Assembly (NCBI GenBank): GCA_050296935.1 | Contig: JBNKRV010000067.1 | Coordinates: forward strand, 3,590 to 67,589 | Direction: 5' to 3' | Source of the DNA: Saccharicrinis sp050296935 | Lineage (GTDB): Bacteria; Bacteroidota; Bacteroidia; Bacteroidales; Marinilabiliaceae | DNA length: 64,000 nucleotides | In this document: piece after piece, positions 18,744-27,160 of the stretch | Numbering within the stretch: position 1 is the stretch's first letter | How the letters are laid out: each line of letters opens with the position of its first letter | Notes under the pieces: generated by a model | The model's database searches: none | Seen by the model: the letters and a program-made list of their open reading frames with translations, nothing else | Told to the model about the DNA's origin: nothing | Translations under genes and position numbers: made by a program

Positions 18744-19625
18744 CTAAATTCCCTCAAGAAACAACACAATATCCTGATCAGTTGTAAGGTTTAACTTTTG
18801 GCGTAAGCGATGCCTGCTCTTTTTGGCCGATGCTGCAGTTATATTTAATATGCTGGCTATTTCATTGGAGGAAAGGTTGATGCGGTAGTAGGCACACAGT
18901 TTTTTTTCGTAGGCAGTAATTTCAGGACATATTTCGGTAAGCCGTGTGAAAAAATCCTGGTGAACCAATTCAAAATGTTGTTTAAATTGTTCCCAATCAT
19001 TATCTATGTTTAAGCTTTGATCAATGTATTGGCAAAGGCTGTTTACTTGCATTCTATTTTCATTGCACTTTGTTTTCTCAATCTGTTCTTTAAGATTTAA
19101 AAGCAGGTTGTTTTTATTTACCAGTTGCATAGAGGAGGATACTAGTTCCCTTTTTGCCCTTTCAAGGTTCTCTTCAAGCAGTTCTTGTTCTTTTTGTTCA
19201 GCAGCAACCTTGTCCTTGTAATATTGAGTGAGTATAAGCATGGAGTTGATTCTTGCCATTAGCTCTACCCCGTCAATTGGTTTTCGTGCATAATCAACAG
19301 CACCGCTTTCCAAAGCCAGTTTTAGGTTTTGTGGGGTTAGCATAGACCCTGTTACCATAATTACCGGGATTTCCGAAGTAATTTCATCGTTATTAAGAGC
19401 CTTTATTAATTCGATACCATTCATTTCAGGCATTTCCCAATCAGTAAGTATAATGTCGGGTAATTCTTCACGGGCAATTGCCAAAGCATCTTTCCCGTTA
19501 AAAGCCTGAAGTATTTCACTATCAAGATTAGAATTTTCAATAATATCAGTCATCGTTCTGATGAATACAGGTTCATCATCAACCAAAAGGAGTTTAACTG
19601 TTTTCTCTTCAAGGTTCTTTTTCAT
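18744..19625 (-). CDS. Response regulator, REC + coiled coil + LuxR-like HTH
   Basis: This is a 293-residue protein. The receiver domain (about 10-125) has the acidic pair D16-D17, phospho-acceptor D62 (in LTDWEMPEMNG), T92 and K115 (YARKPIDG). A charged coiled-coil linker follows (135-190). The C-terminal HTH (about 250-293: SSNEIASILNITAASAKKSRHRLRQ) is of the LuxR-like type common in Bacteroidota regulators. It begins 21 bp after the kinase gene and is surely cotranscribed with it. Directly downstream is promoter block C of the giant adhesin, so this regulator is a natural candidate to bind the tandem TGTCACCCC sites; that link is inference. Confidence 0.9.
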   Translation of the reverse strand: MKKNLEEKTVKLLLVDDEPVFIRTMTDIIENSNLDSEILQAFNGKDALAIAREELPDIILTDWEMPEMNGIELIKALNNDEITSEIPVIMVTGSMLTPQNLKLALESGAVDYARKPIDGVELMARINSMLILTQYYKDKVAAEQKEQELLEENLERAKRELVSSSMQLVNKNNLLLNLKEQIEKTKCNENRMQVNSLCQYIDQSLNIDNDWEQFKQHFELVHQDFFTRLTEICPEITAYEKKLCAYYRINLSSNEIASILNITAASAKKSRHRLRQKLNLTTDQDIVLFLEGI

Positions 19626-19646
19626 GTTTAGCCCACCAACATTTAC

Positions 19647-22178
19647 TTACACCAATTGTGTTAAATTACAAAATTCATTTTCATTCCCATTAAATACACT
19701 CTCAAAAACCAACTGTTTCCACTTTGTTATGGTTTCTGAGCTATCAGGAACTTTCTCAACCAGATTACGAATAGCTGAACTCTTATAAAATGGAAGTTTA
19801 TTAAGTTCGAGCACGAATTCTTTTAATACCTCCTTTTCCTTTTCACTAAGAATAAGTGGTTTTTTCTCTTCATTTACTATATTATCTGTAAATATCTTCG
19901 TGCCTAAAGCCTTATCTCCGGCAGACATCGTAAACCAAAACAAAGCACCTCCTTCAATATTATCCATTACCCCAATTTCACCACCATGTGCGTTTACCGC
20001 TAATTTGCAAAAAGTTAGTCCAAGCCCCGTTGATCTGGTTGTTCCTGATTTTCGAATTTCAGATTGCGCAAATTTATCAAATATCTTTGATTTCACTTCG
20101 TCCCTAACTCCGGGGCCTTCATCTTTAATTGAAATTCTAAACTGCTCTTTGTCCTTTAATTCCTCACAATCAACATAAATGTTAGAATTCATAGGAGAAA
20201 ATTTGATAGCATTAGTGGATAAGTTAATGATTACCCGGTAAATCAATTCTTCATCACCATAACAAATAAATCCAGAATTTACATTTATATGAAATTTTAT
20301 GTTTTTTTCAACCAGTAACATCCTTATTTCTTCTAAACATCTGCAGATTAAAGAACGAAGGTTAAAAGAACACTTCTTGAGTTCCATTGCTGTTTCTTCA
20401 AATTTTTGAACGTCCAGGATGTTTTCAACAAGGTTAAGCATGGCCTTGCCTGATAAATTAATAGCTTTAGTGTAATTTGAATAATTCGATTTTGGAAAAT
20501 TCAGGATGGTATTTAACGGGCTTTTTAAATCATGAACCAACATTGAGGTCATCGACTGTTTAAATTCATCCAGTTTTATCAACTCATCTGATATTTTCCT
20601 GATTTCTTTGTTCTTCCTTATAATATCTTCGTTATACTTTTTCAATTTTTCGTTTGCAATTCTCCTTCTTCTTAGTGCAAGCAGAATAATAATCAAAATA
20701 ACTACTGTAAAAACAAGTGCAAGAGCAAAATAGTTTCTAATGTTTTGTATCCTGGTTTTTTCCTTTTCCTGTAGGTGCTCTTTTTCTTGCTGCTCTCTGG
20801 CAATTTTTGCTAATTCCCTTTCGTGATTGAAATTTAACAACTGGCTTGTTATTTTTTTTGTTTTGTTTTCATTAACAAGGCTGTCAGCCATTTCTTCATA
20901 GAGTTTATAAAATTCCAAGGAGGCTTGATAGTTCTTTTTTATCTCGTTTATATCCGATAAACCCTTAGCTGCATCACGAATATTCAATATATTATTATCT
21001 TCTTTGGCTGTATTAATTGCTTCCTGAAAATATGCCTCTGCTTTACTGTACTTTTTTCTGGATTGATAAAATCGGGCGATATTAATAAGTGTTTCTGCTA
21101 TATAGGTTTTTTCGCGTGTTTTTTTTCTCAGTTCCAGTGCTTTCATGTAGTTAGTAATAGCCTGTGAGTTCTCTCCCTTTTTTTCGTAAACCTTACCTAA
21201 GCTATTAAATGCCCTGGAAAGTGATAAATGGTTGGAGATTTCTTCTGCTATTTTAACGGCTTTAGTTAGATTCTCAAGTGCTTGTTGTAAATTACCCCGG
21301 TTCAAATCAATCTCCGCCATTTTTGAATAAATATTTGCCAGTTGACTTTTATTTCCGGATTCTATAGCCAGTTTCATTGCTTTATTGAAATAATCTTGTG
21401 CTTCATCCAGGTTGTTTTGCTCAAGGTAAATTATTCCCAGACTTATTAATGTATTAATTTCATTCGTTTTATTTTCAGTTCTTCTTATTATCTCCAGTGC
21501 TTTTAGGTGGTTCTCAATGGAAGTTGGAAGATCCCCCAGATGTTTGTATAAAATGGCAATATTTCTTAGTGTTAATGCCTGATTAGCTTCATCTCCAGCC
21601 TCCTTGTATAATTGAAGGGCTACCTGATAGCTTTTCAGTGCGTCAGCATATTCAGATTTTTTCTTATAAACTATTCCTCTATTCATTGCAACAGCAGCAG
21701 CACCCGTTTTATGATCAATTTTGATGAACCACTTAAGTGCTTCGTCAAAGTAAGGAATGGCCTTTTCAAATTCACTGTTTTGCCAGTAAATATTTGCAAA
21801 GGTTAGGTTGCATTTGGCCTTACCCAGATCGTAATTTGATTCATTTGATAATTTTAGTGCTTCTCCATTTATATGCAAAGCAGTATCCAGGTTGCCGTTT
21901 AACCGAAAATATAATGCAAGTTTCTGATTGGCATCAACAATGCCTTTTGTGTAACCAATTTCTTGTGATAATAACCTGGCTGAATCAGCATATGATTTCA
22001 TTAGACTAAAGTTATTCCCAAAGTATAATATTGAGATATTACTAAAAAGTTCAACTCTTACTGTATCTTTTGACTTTATTTTAGCTGAAAGTGCAAGCAA
22101 ACTGTCTAACTTGTTTGTTTGGCCACTCAATGGTAAACAGAGTTTTGTTGCAAATAACAGGATAAAGATAAATCTCAT
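19647..22178 (-). CDS. TPR-containing sensor histidine kinase
   Basis: This is an 843-residue protein. A signal peptide (..LPLSGQ) precedes a periplasmic TPR array (about 60-430, repeats such as ALKSYQVALQLYKEAGD). One transmembrane helix (about 479-502) is followed by a short coiled coil, a HisKA domain with phospho-acceptor His about 545 (LVHDLKSPLNT), and HATPase_c with N box (NLSTNAIKF), G1 (DEGPGV) and G2 (STGLGLTF). An extra C-terminal tail of about 85 residues follows the ATPase domain and has no motif I recognise. The TPR sensor suggests detection of an envelope or peptide signal. It forms an operon with the response regulator at 18744-19625. Confidence 0.92.
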   Translation of the reverse strand: MRFIFILLFATKLCLPLSGQTNKLDSLLALSAKIKSKDTVRVELFSNISILYFGNNFSLMKSYADSARLLSQEIGYTKGIVDANQKLALYFRLNGNLDTALHINGEALKLSNESNYDLGKAKCNLTFANIYWQNSEFEKAIPYFDEALKWFIKIDHKTGAAAVAMNRGIVYKKKSEYADALKSYQVALQLYKEAGDEANQALTLRNIAILYKHLGDLPTSIENHLKALEIIRRTENKTNEINTLISLGIIYLEQNNLDEAQDYFNKAMKLAIESGNKSQLANIYSKMAEIDLNRGNLQQALENLTKAVKIAEEISNHLSLSRAFNSLGKVYEKKGENSQAITNYMKALELRKKTREKTYIAETLINIARFYQSRKKYSKAEAYFQEAINTAKEDNNILNIRDAAKGLSDINEIKKNYQASLEFYKLYEEMADSLVNENKTKKITSQLLNFNHERELAKIAREQQEKEHLQEKEKTRIQNIRNYFALALVFTVVILIIILLALRRRRIANEKLKKYNEDIIRKNKEIRKISDELIKLDEFKQSMTSMLVHDLKSPLNTILNFPKSNYSNYTKAINLSGKAMLNLVENILDVQKFEETAMELKKCSFNLRSLICRCLEEIRMLLVEKNIKFHINVNSGFICYGDEELIYRVIINLSTNAIKFSPMNSNIYVDCEELKDKEQFRISIKDEGPGVRDEVKSKIFDKFAQSEIRKSGTTRSTGLGLTFCKLAVNAHGGEIGVMDNIEGGALFWFTMSAGDKALGTKIFTDNIVNEEKKPLILSEKEKEVLKEFVLELNKLPFYKSSAIRNLVEKVPDSSETITKWKQLVFESVFNGNENEFCNLTQLV

Positions 22179-22196
22179 ATAAAATTAGTTGCTAAT

Positions 22197-22204
22197 CAAA
22201 GATA
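22197..22204 (-). promoter_or_regulatory. Possible -7 box of the kinase operon
   Basis: TATCTTTG on the minus strand fits TAnnTTTG and lies 19 bp upstream of the kinase ATG. No good -33 TTG is visible at the right distance. Confidence 0.4.
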
Positions 22205-22244
22205 AAAATCTAAAATATCATTAATCTCTTTGGGTATAATTCCC

Positions 22245-22258
22245 CGCTGCTTGCAGCG
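22245..22258. repeat. REP-like hairpin, left of transposase remnant
   Basis: CGCTGC-TT-GCAGCG is a perfect GC-rich hairpin preceded by CCC. A related word (CTGCTTGCAGCGGGG) lies in the opposite sense at 22739-22753, so the two flank the IS200-like remnant as inverted REP ends. Confidence 0.55.
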
Positions 22259-22277
22259 TAAAAAAGTAAATTTGTGA

Positions 22278-22682
22278 ATACAAGAAAGCAAATATATTCA
22301 TAAATTACATAAGGTTTCTGTATTGCTATATCATTTTGTTTGTCCAGCCAAATATCGAAGGATCGTTTTTACAGAACAGGTTGATAAGACATTAAAAGAA
22401 GTTTGTTTGGAAATAGAAAAGCGTTATGAATTATTTTTTCTGGAGATTGGTAAAGATGAAGAGCATGTTCATTTTCTGATCCGGTCAGTACCAACAAAAG
22501 TCCAGTACAGCTAATAAAGATGCTGAAAAGTAACAGCAAGAGAAATTTTTAGAAAACATCCAGAAGTAAAGAAGGAATTATGGGGTGGCGAGTTTTGGAC
22601 AGATGGTTATTATGTCAGAACAATTGGGAGGCATGCAAACGAGGAAATAATCACAAAATATGTAAGCGAACAAGGGAGTTAA
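22278..22682 (+). pseudogene. Decayed IS200/IS605-like (RAYT-like) transposase TnpA
   Basis: The frame reads KYIHKLHKVSVLLYHFVCPAKYRR and then EEHVHFLI, the HUH motif (HxH) of Y1 transposases. It stops at 22511-22513 after PTKVQYS. A cluster of stops follows, and then the same frame resumes with VTAREIFRKHPEVKKELWGG and FWTDGYYVRTIGRHANEE to a TAA at 22680-22682. In another frame the gap reads like the missing SP..LIKMLK segment, so compensating indels between about 22497 and 22530 have broken the gene. No ATG precedes the conserved start; a TTG at 22323 is internal to the family alignment. REP-like hairpins on both sides make a REP-associated transposase plausible. Confidence 0.7.
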
Positions 22683-22738
22683 AAAGAGTATAAAAAGCAG
22701 CATAAAGCTACTCAGTTGCGACTCTTCTGATACACCGT

Positions 22739-22753
22739 CTGCTTGCAGCGGGG
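22739..22753. repeat. REP-like hairpin, right of transposase remnant
   Basis: CTGCTTGCAGCGGGG contains CTGC-TT-GCAG and is the inverted counterpart of the left element at 22245-22258. Confidence 0.5.
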
Positions 22754-22870
22754 TAGTTCTTTTGCAGAATCAGAAAACTTACTGATGCGTTCAAAAAAAC
22801 GTGATGAGAGACAGTTGAAAGATTACTAATGGTTGTAAATACAGATTGAGCGAATATAATAACCCCTCCA

Positions 22871-22896
22871 GCTGGTTATTTGAGAATTCAACCAGC
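22871..22896 (-). terminator. Hairpin after alkaline phosphatase gene
   Basis: GCTGGTT and AACCAGC pair across 12 nt, 19 bp beyond the stop codon of the minus-strand phosphatase gene. The following minus-strand bases are only moderately T-rich, so this is a tentative call. Confidence 0.4.
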
Positions 22897-22914
22897 CGAA
22901 CGGATAGTTGTTTT

Positions 22915-24015
22915 TTATTTTTTTACAGCGTCTAATATTTTTCCAAAAATATCATTGTTCTGATAAAAGCCGATAAAGTCATCTGCAGAAGGGCCATAAG
23001 TGTATGCTGGAATTAGACAAGTGCTATGTCCGTGCGTTGAAAATGACGGAGCAATAGAATCGTAATCAGCACTCATTCCTTTTGCTTCTGCTGCCGCAAG
23101 AGCAAATCCTCCGGTTTCATGATCAGCTAATACAATAACTAGTGTATTACCATCTTTTTCAGCAAAATCCAAAGCTTTTCCAACAGCATTATCAAAATCA
23201 ATCATTTCAGAAATTAAGTAGTCAGCATTGTTATTATGGCCGCCCCAGTCAATTTGAGAACCTTCGACCATAAGAAAAAATCCTTTATTTGATTTTGAAA
23301 GATATTCTATTGCTAATTCAGTTGCATTTGGTAAGAATTCAGCTCTGCCTTCCAACATTGTAGGCATGCCATCATTGGCAAGTAAGAATCCGTATTTTTT
23401 GTTATAATCTCCTATTTTACTCTTTAGTGCAGTTGTATCCACTTCAAAGCCCTTGTTTACAAGAGAGTCTAAATAATTATTCGAATCGGTACGTTTGTTG
23501 AAAAACTGTAGCCCTCCTGCAGCAAAAAAACTAATGTTTGAGGTTGGTAATTGCGAAGCAATTAATTCGTATTGACTTCTATATTTTGCATGTGCGTAAA
23601 ATGCAGCAGGTGTTGCATGAGTGATTGATGAGGTGGCTACCAATCCACATTTATATCCTTCCTTGCTTAATAATTCTGTGATGTTTTCAAGGTTGGTGGT
23701 GTCTGTGGAAACTCCAATTGCTCCATTATAAGTTTTCTTTCCACAGGAAAAAGCAGTTGCTCCTGCTGCAGAATCTGTTATTTTATGTGAAGCCGAGGAA
23801 GTTTTAAACAGACCAATATATTTAAAGCGAGAAATGTTTACTTTGTCTTTTTTGAAGTAGAAGGCTGATGATGCCTGAGAAAGACCCATTCCATCACCAA
23901 TCATCAGTATAACATTTACCGGTTTATTTTGCTTCAGGGTTTTTTCGCTATCATTTTCTGTATTGCAAGATGCTACAGCGAAAATAAGTGAAATTAGGAA
24001 AATAGTTTGTTTCAT
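22915..24015 (-). CDS. Alkaline phosphatase (PhoA family) lipoprotein
   Basis: This is a 366-residue phosphomonoesterase with a lipoprotein signal (lipobox ..VASC, Cys about 17). The metal and active-site motifs of the PhoA family are all present: MIGDGMGLSQ, DSAAGATAF with the nucleophilic Ser, HATPAAFYAH, EGSQIDWGGH, LADHETGG and THGHST. It should release phosphate from organic phosphomonoesters at the outer membrane or in the periplasm, depending on zinc and magnesium. It is shorter than E. coli PhoA, as is common for the Bacteroidota subgroup. Its 130-bp leader is homologous to the one before the radical SAM gene at 44978-45859, which suggests shared regulation. No pho-box could be identified with confidence. 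Confidence 0.93.
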   Translation of the reverse strand: MKQTIFLISLIFAVASCNTENDSEKTLKQNKPVNVILMIGDGMGLSQASSAFYFKKDKVNISRFKYIGLFKTSSASHKITDSAAGATAFSCGKKTYNGAIGVSTDTTNLENITELLSKEGYKCGLVATSSITHATPAAFYAHAKYRSQYELIASQLPTSNISFFAAGGLQFFNKRTDSNNYLDSLVNKGFEVDTTALKSKIGDYNKKYGFLLANDGMPTMLEGRAEFLPNATELAIEYLSKSNKGFFLMVEGSQIDWGGHNNNADYLISEMIDFDNAVGKALDFAEKDGNTLVIVLADHETGGFALAAAEAKGMSADYDSIAPSFSTHGHSTCLIPAYTYGPSADDFIGFYQNNDIFGKILDAVKK

Positions 24016-24150
24016 CTGTTTATTTTTTAATTATTTTATATGGTCATATGGAACATTCACTAAACTCAACTCACATGCTATCAGAAAGTTCCTGTTATTA
24101 ATCATGCTCGTGTGTGATTAAAATTAATCATGGATGTTTCATTTTATTAC
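24016..24150 (-). promoter_or_regulatory. Leader of alkaline phosphatase, duplicated at 45860-45991
   Basis: Over about 130 bp this leader aligns almost without gaps to the leader of the radical SAM gene. Shared plus-strand words, in the same order, are CATCT.TTTATTTTT, AACAT.CAC.AGACT/AAACT, TAACTCA/CAACTCA, TAATCAT, GTGTGTGATTAA, AATCATGG and CATTTTATTA. The outer part contains repeated TAATCAT/ATGATTA words, which look like an operator. No clear TAnnTTTG box was found. Confidence 0.6.
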
Positions 24151-24295
24151 CTTTTTATTCAAGCTTTAATTGATTTTTAAAAATAGGCACCAAAAATACA
24201 CTTTTTAAGTAAAAGTTTGTTTTAAATTAAAGTTAATAGCTATAGTTCAAAATAGTAATGATTTATTTATATAGATTCTATCAGCTTAATAATGA

Positions 24296-24344
24296 GGTCA
24301 TTTGTCATTAGACATTAGTCATTAATTGTCGAAAACAAATGACC
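24296..24344. repeat. Inverted repeat built on GTCATTWGTCATT words
   Basis: GGTCATTTGT (24296-24305) and ACAAATGACC (24335-24344) are perfect 10-bp inverted arms. The interior and right flank repeat CATTAGACATTAGTCATTA-type words. No gene is nearby, and the spacer between the phosphatase and YfcC genes is otherwise empty. Confidence 0.5.
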
Positions 24345-24435
24345 ATTGACTAATGACTTATATCTCATTTCAAGGATTTTATCCTAATAAATCATTACAA
24401 AATTAAACCAAAGCCAAGTTAATATGACATAAAAT

Positions 24436-24465
24436 TACCCCATGACGTTTTTTTGTCATGGGGTA
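24436..24465 (-). terminator. Terminator hairpin after YfcC-family gene
   Basis: TACCCCATGAC and GTCATGGGGTA form perfect 11-bp arms around an 8-nt loop, 30 bp beyond the stop of the transporter gene. On the minus strand ATTTTAT follows. It is a good intrinsic terminator or 3'-stabilising hairpin. Confidence 0.65.
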
Positions 24466-24494
24466 GGTTGGTATTAAATATTTTGTTCTTGGTT

Positions 24495-26096
24495 TTAAAA
24501 GCCCTTTAGTTCCATTGTTACTGTAGGAATCAATAATAACAATCCTAAAACTATCAGAATGAGCATAAATGGAGCAATCCATTTCACCCATTTTTCATAT
24601 GGAATGCGCGCAACTCCCAATACTCCAATTAAAACGCCCGATGTTGGAGTAATCATATTGGTAAATCCATCCCCAAACTGGAAAGCCATTACCGTTGCCT
24701 GGCGTGAAACTCCAATCAAATCAGAAAACTGTGACATCATAGGCATGGTTAAGGCTGCTTTTCCACTTCCTGATGGAATTGCAATGTTCAAAATGGTTTG
24801 GAAAACATACATCATACTTACTGAAGCCATTTTCCCTAAGTCACTCATGGCTTGTGAGGTGTAATATAATAAAGTATCAATAATGTTCCCATCTTCCAAC
24901 ACTACGATAATTCCACCAGCAAGGCCTACTACCATTGCTGCCGACATAATATCTTTTGCCCCGGCCAGGAAGTCATTGACAATCTTGTTAGCAGAGCTGC
25001 TCCTTGCTAAGCCTGAGAAAATTCCCATAGCAAGAAATAAAGTTGCAATTTCTTTCACATACCAATCGTATCCCATTACACCCACAAGTAATAACAGAAT
25101 AGTGAAGAGTAGTAAGTTTAAGATAAAAAAATGAACCGATTTACGAAGACTTACTGCGCTAAGCACAACAAACAATCCCGCTAAAACAGGAAAAATTGGC
25201 CAATTAACTGATCCTGTCCCAACTTTGAGTTCTGTTGTAGGCAGTAAGAAGGCATATACAACAAAAATAACAGATAATATTCCTCCTGTTATCCAGGCCA
25301 TTTTAGGGGTGTGAAATTCAAGGGATTCAACATCTGTATTGCCTTTTTCTCTCCAATAAGCATCGTCTTCATAAACAACCGATGCTTTTGGGTTTTTCTT
25401 TATCTTCTTTGCATAACGCAAAATGTAGATAATTCCAACAAGGTTAATAACTACAAAACAAAATAACCGGTACTCAATGCCGGAGAATAACGGAATGTCC
25501 GACAATCCTTGTGCAATTCCGATGGTAAACGGATTTAGTAATGCTCCTGCAAATCCCAGCCCCGCAGCTACAAAGCTTAAGGATACACCAACAATTGAAT
25601 CGTAACCCATCGTAATTGACAAAGGAACAAAGATGATGATGAATGCAATGGTCTCTTCACTCATTCCAAAAATGGCACCGAAAAGGCTGAACATTAGCAT
25701 TATCAGGGTCATGATAATATTATCGACACCTAAAAATTTAACCGCTTTGTTTTTCTCTAACCCCCGGGAAAATTTTAAGAATGAATAAATACCCACATCA
25801 ATTGATTTGCTCTCGTTCATTATCCAGAATGCCCCACCAATCATTAGAATAAAAACAATAATATGTGAAGTGTTCACAAAGCCATCAAACAGGGCAGAAA
25901 AAATCTGCCAGGTCTGGGGGCTATTTTCGATATAATGAAAGGAATTGTTTACAATGACCTCTCTTGCAGTTCCGCTAACGATTACTTTTTCTCGTTCAAA
26001 ACTTCCACCCGGGATAAACCATGTTAATGCTGCTGAAGCAACAATAATAAAAAAAACGATCACATAAGTATGCGGAATCTTTTTCTTTTTAAACAT
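24495..26096 (-). CDS. YfcC-family (DcuC-like) membrane transporter
   Basis: This is a 533-residue polytopic inner-membrane protein with roughly 12 hydrophobic segments. The N-terminus KKKIPHTYVIVFFIIV..LTWFIPGGSF is typical of the YfcC / C4-dicarboxylate-anaerobic-carrier-like family, as are FGMSEETIAF and PSGSGKAALTMPMMS with NMITPTSGVLIG near the end. Family members are predicted basic amino acid or arginine/ornithine-type antiporters or dicarboxylate carriers, so the substrate here is undetermined. It is the last of three codirectional genes (28333 to 24495) with gaps of 61 and 55 bp, ending at the hairpin at 24436-24465. Confidence 0.88.
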   Translation of the reverse strand: MFKKKKIPHTYVIVFFIIVASAALTWFIPGGSFEREKVIVSGTAREVIVNNSFHYIENSPQTWQIFSALFDGFVNTSHIIVFILMIGGAFWIMNESKSIDVGIYSFLKFSRGLEKNKAVKFLGVDNIIMTLIMLMFSLFGAIFGMSEETIAFIIIFVPLSITMGYDSIVGVSLSFVAAGLGFAGALLNPFTIGIAQGLSDIPLFSGIEYRLFCFVVINLVGIIYILRYAKKIKKNPKASVVYEDDAYWREKGNTDVESLEFHTPKMAWITGGILSVIFVVYAFLLPTTELKVGTGSVNWPIFPVLAGLFVVLSAVSLRKSVHFFILNLLLFTILLLLVGVMGYDWYVKEIATLFLAMGIFSGLARSSSANKIVNDFLAGAKDIMSAAMVVGLAGGIIVVLEDGNIIDTLLYYTSQAMSDLGKMASVSMMYVFQTILNIAIPSGSGKAALTMPMMSQFSDLIGVSRQATVMAFQFGDGFTNMITPTSGVLIGVLGVARIPYEKWVKWIAPFMLILIVLGLLLLIPTVTMELKGF

Positions 26097-26151
26097 AGGT
26101 AGACTAGTTATTGGATGCTAGGTTTTTAATATGTCAATTATCTCAATTGGG

Positions 26152-27099
26152 TTAATTTGGTTCTATATAGTCATAATAACTTGTTACACGAATGCTGTCA
26201 ATTGCTAACTGACTTCCACCAGGTGCAGGAGTCACTAACCTGAAACCAAGATAAATAGTGTCTCCGGTAAATTCAGATATGTCCAATTTATGTCGATGGA
26301 TACCATTTCCTGGTTTGGTTGCGTATTTTGACCACCATTCCTCTTTGACTTCTTTTATCAGGTAAACACAACTATCGACATCCTGTGTGGTGTTTGAAAT
26401 ATAAACCTGGTAACTTTCTGGCCATTCACCACTTTTAGTTAACGACATAGCATCCCATTGTACTGTGAATGAGTCGGTTTCAGAAAGCGGGATTTTAGGA
26501 CTAATCATCCAGTTGTCTGCATCAGGAACTGGTACATTTGTATAATGAGAGGTGGACGCTGCTACATTACTTTGAAAGTCATTGTTGTAAACTACTTTCC
26601 AGGCTTTGTCAAACAGAATGGGGTTATCAGGAATTCCATCATCATTATGAACTACTAACCAGGAACTTGATAAACTATCTCCGGTAGTTTCTTTTGGGGC
26701 ATAGCTGTCAAAAGCCTCAGTGAAAATGTACTCGTAGAGTGGTTTAATGGTTAAGGGATACTTAAAAGTGTCAGGCTCCATGTTGGGTATGTTGGCAATC
26801 AGATAAACATCATAGTCACCAGGATTATAATATATGTGGTAGATTGTGTCGTCAGAAGATGTTGAAACTTCTCCGTCTCCAAATCTCCAAGTGTATTCTG
26901 GTTCTCCCAATTCCGCAGCAATTGTACATAAGTTAATAAATGTAATTTTAGCTGGAATCCTGAAATTATTGTCAGATTTTACTTCGAAATTTAAATACAC
27001 TATTGGTTGATCCGCTGGTGGTGTATATTTTGGATTACACGAAATAGCCAAGTAGGTTATTGTAGTGATAGCGAGTATATAGATTTGAAATTTTTTCAT
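26152..27099 (-). CDS. PKD-domain lipoprotein with jellyroll-like C-terminus
   Basis: This is a 315-residue lipoprotein (signal ..YLAISC, Cys about 21). A PKD domain lies at about 35-120 (YTWRFGDGE..HIYYNPGDYDVYL). A beta-sandwich region follows at about 128-310 (FTEAFDSY..SWLVVHNDDG..NWMISPKIPL..IYLGFRLVT..LAIDSIRVTSY), resembling cleaved-adhesin or choice-of-anchor-J domains. Such proteins sit on the outer surface and bind extracellular material. The placement between an AAA ATPase gene and a transporter gene in one direction suggests cotranscription but no obvious joint function. Confidence 0.8.
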   Translation of the reverse strand: MKKFQIYILAITTITYLAISCNPKYTPPADQPIVYLNFEVKSDNNFRIPAKITFINLCTIAAELGEPEYTWRFGDGEVSTSSDDTIYHIYYNPGDYDVYLIANIPNMEPDTFKYPLTIKPLYEYIFTEAFDSYAPKETTGDSLSSSWLVVHNDDGIPDNPILFDKAWKVVYNNDFQSNVAASTSHYTNVPVPDADNWMISPKIPLSETDSFTVQWDAMSLTKSGEWPESYQVYISNTTQDVDSCVYLIKEVKEEWWSKYATKPGNGIHRHKLDISEFTGDTIYLGFRLVTPAPGGSQLAIDSIRVTSYYDYIEPN

Positions 27100-27160
27100 T
27101 GTTTTTGCCAGATTAACTTTAACATTTATTTTGACTGATTACTATAAACGTAAATGTTTG

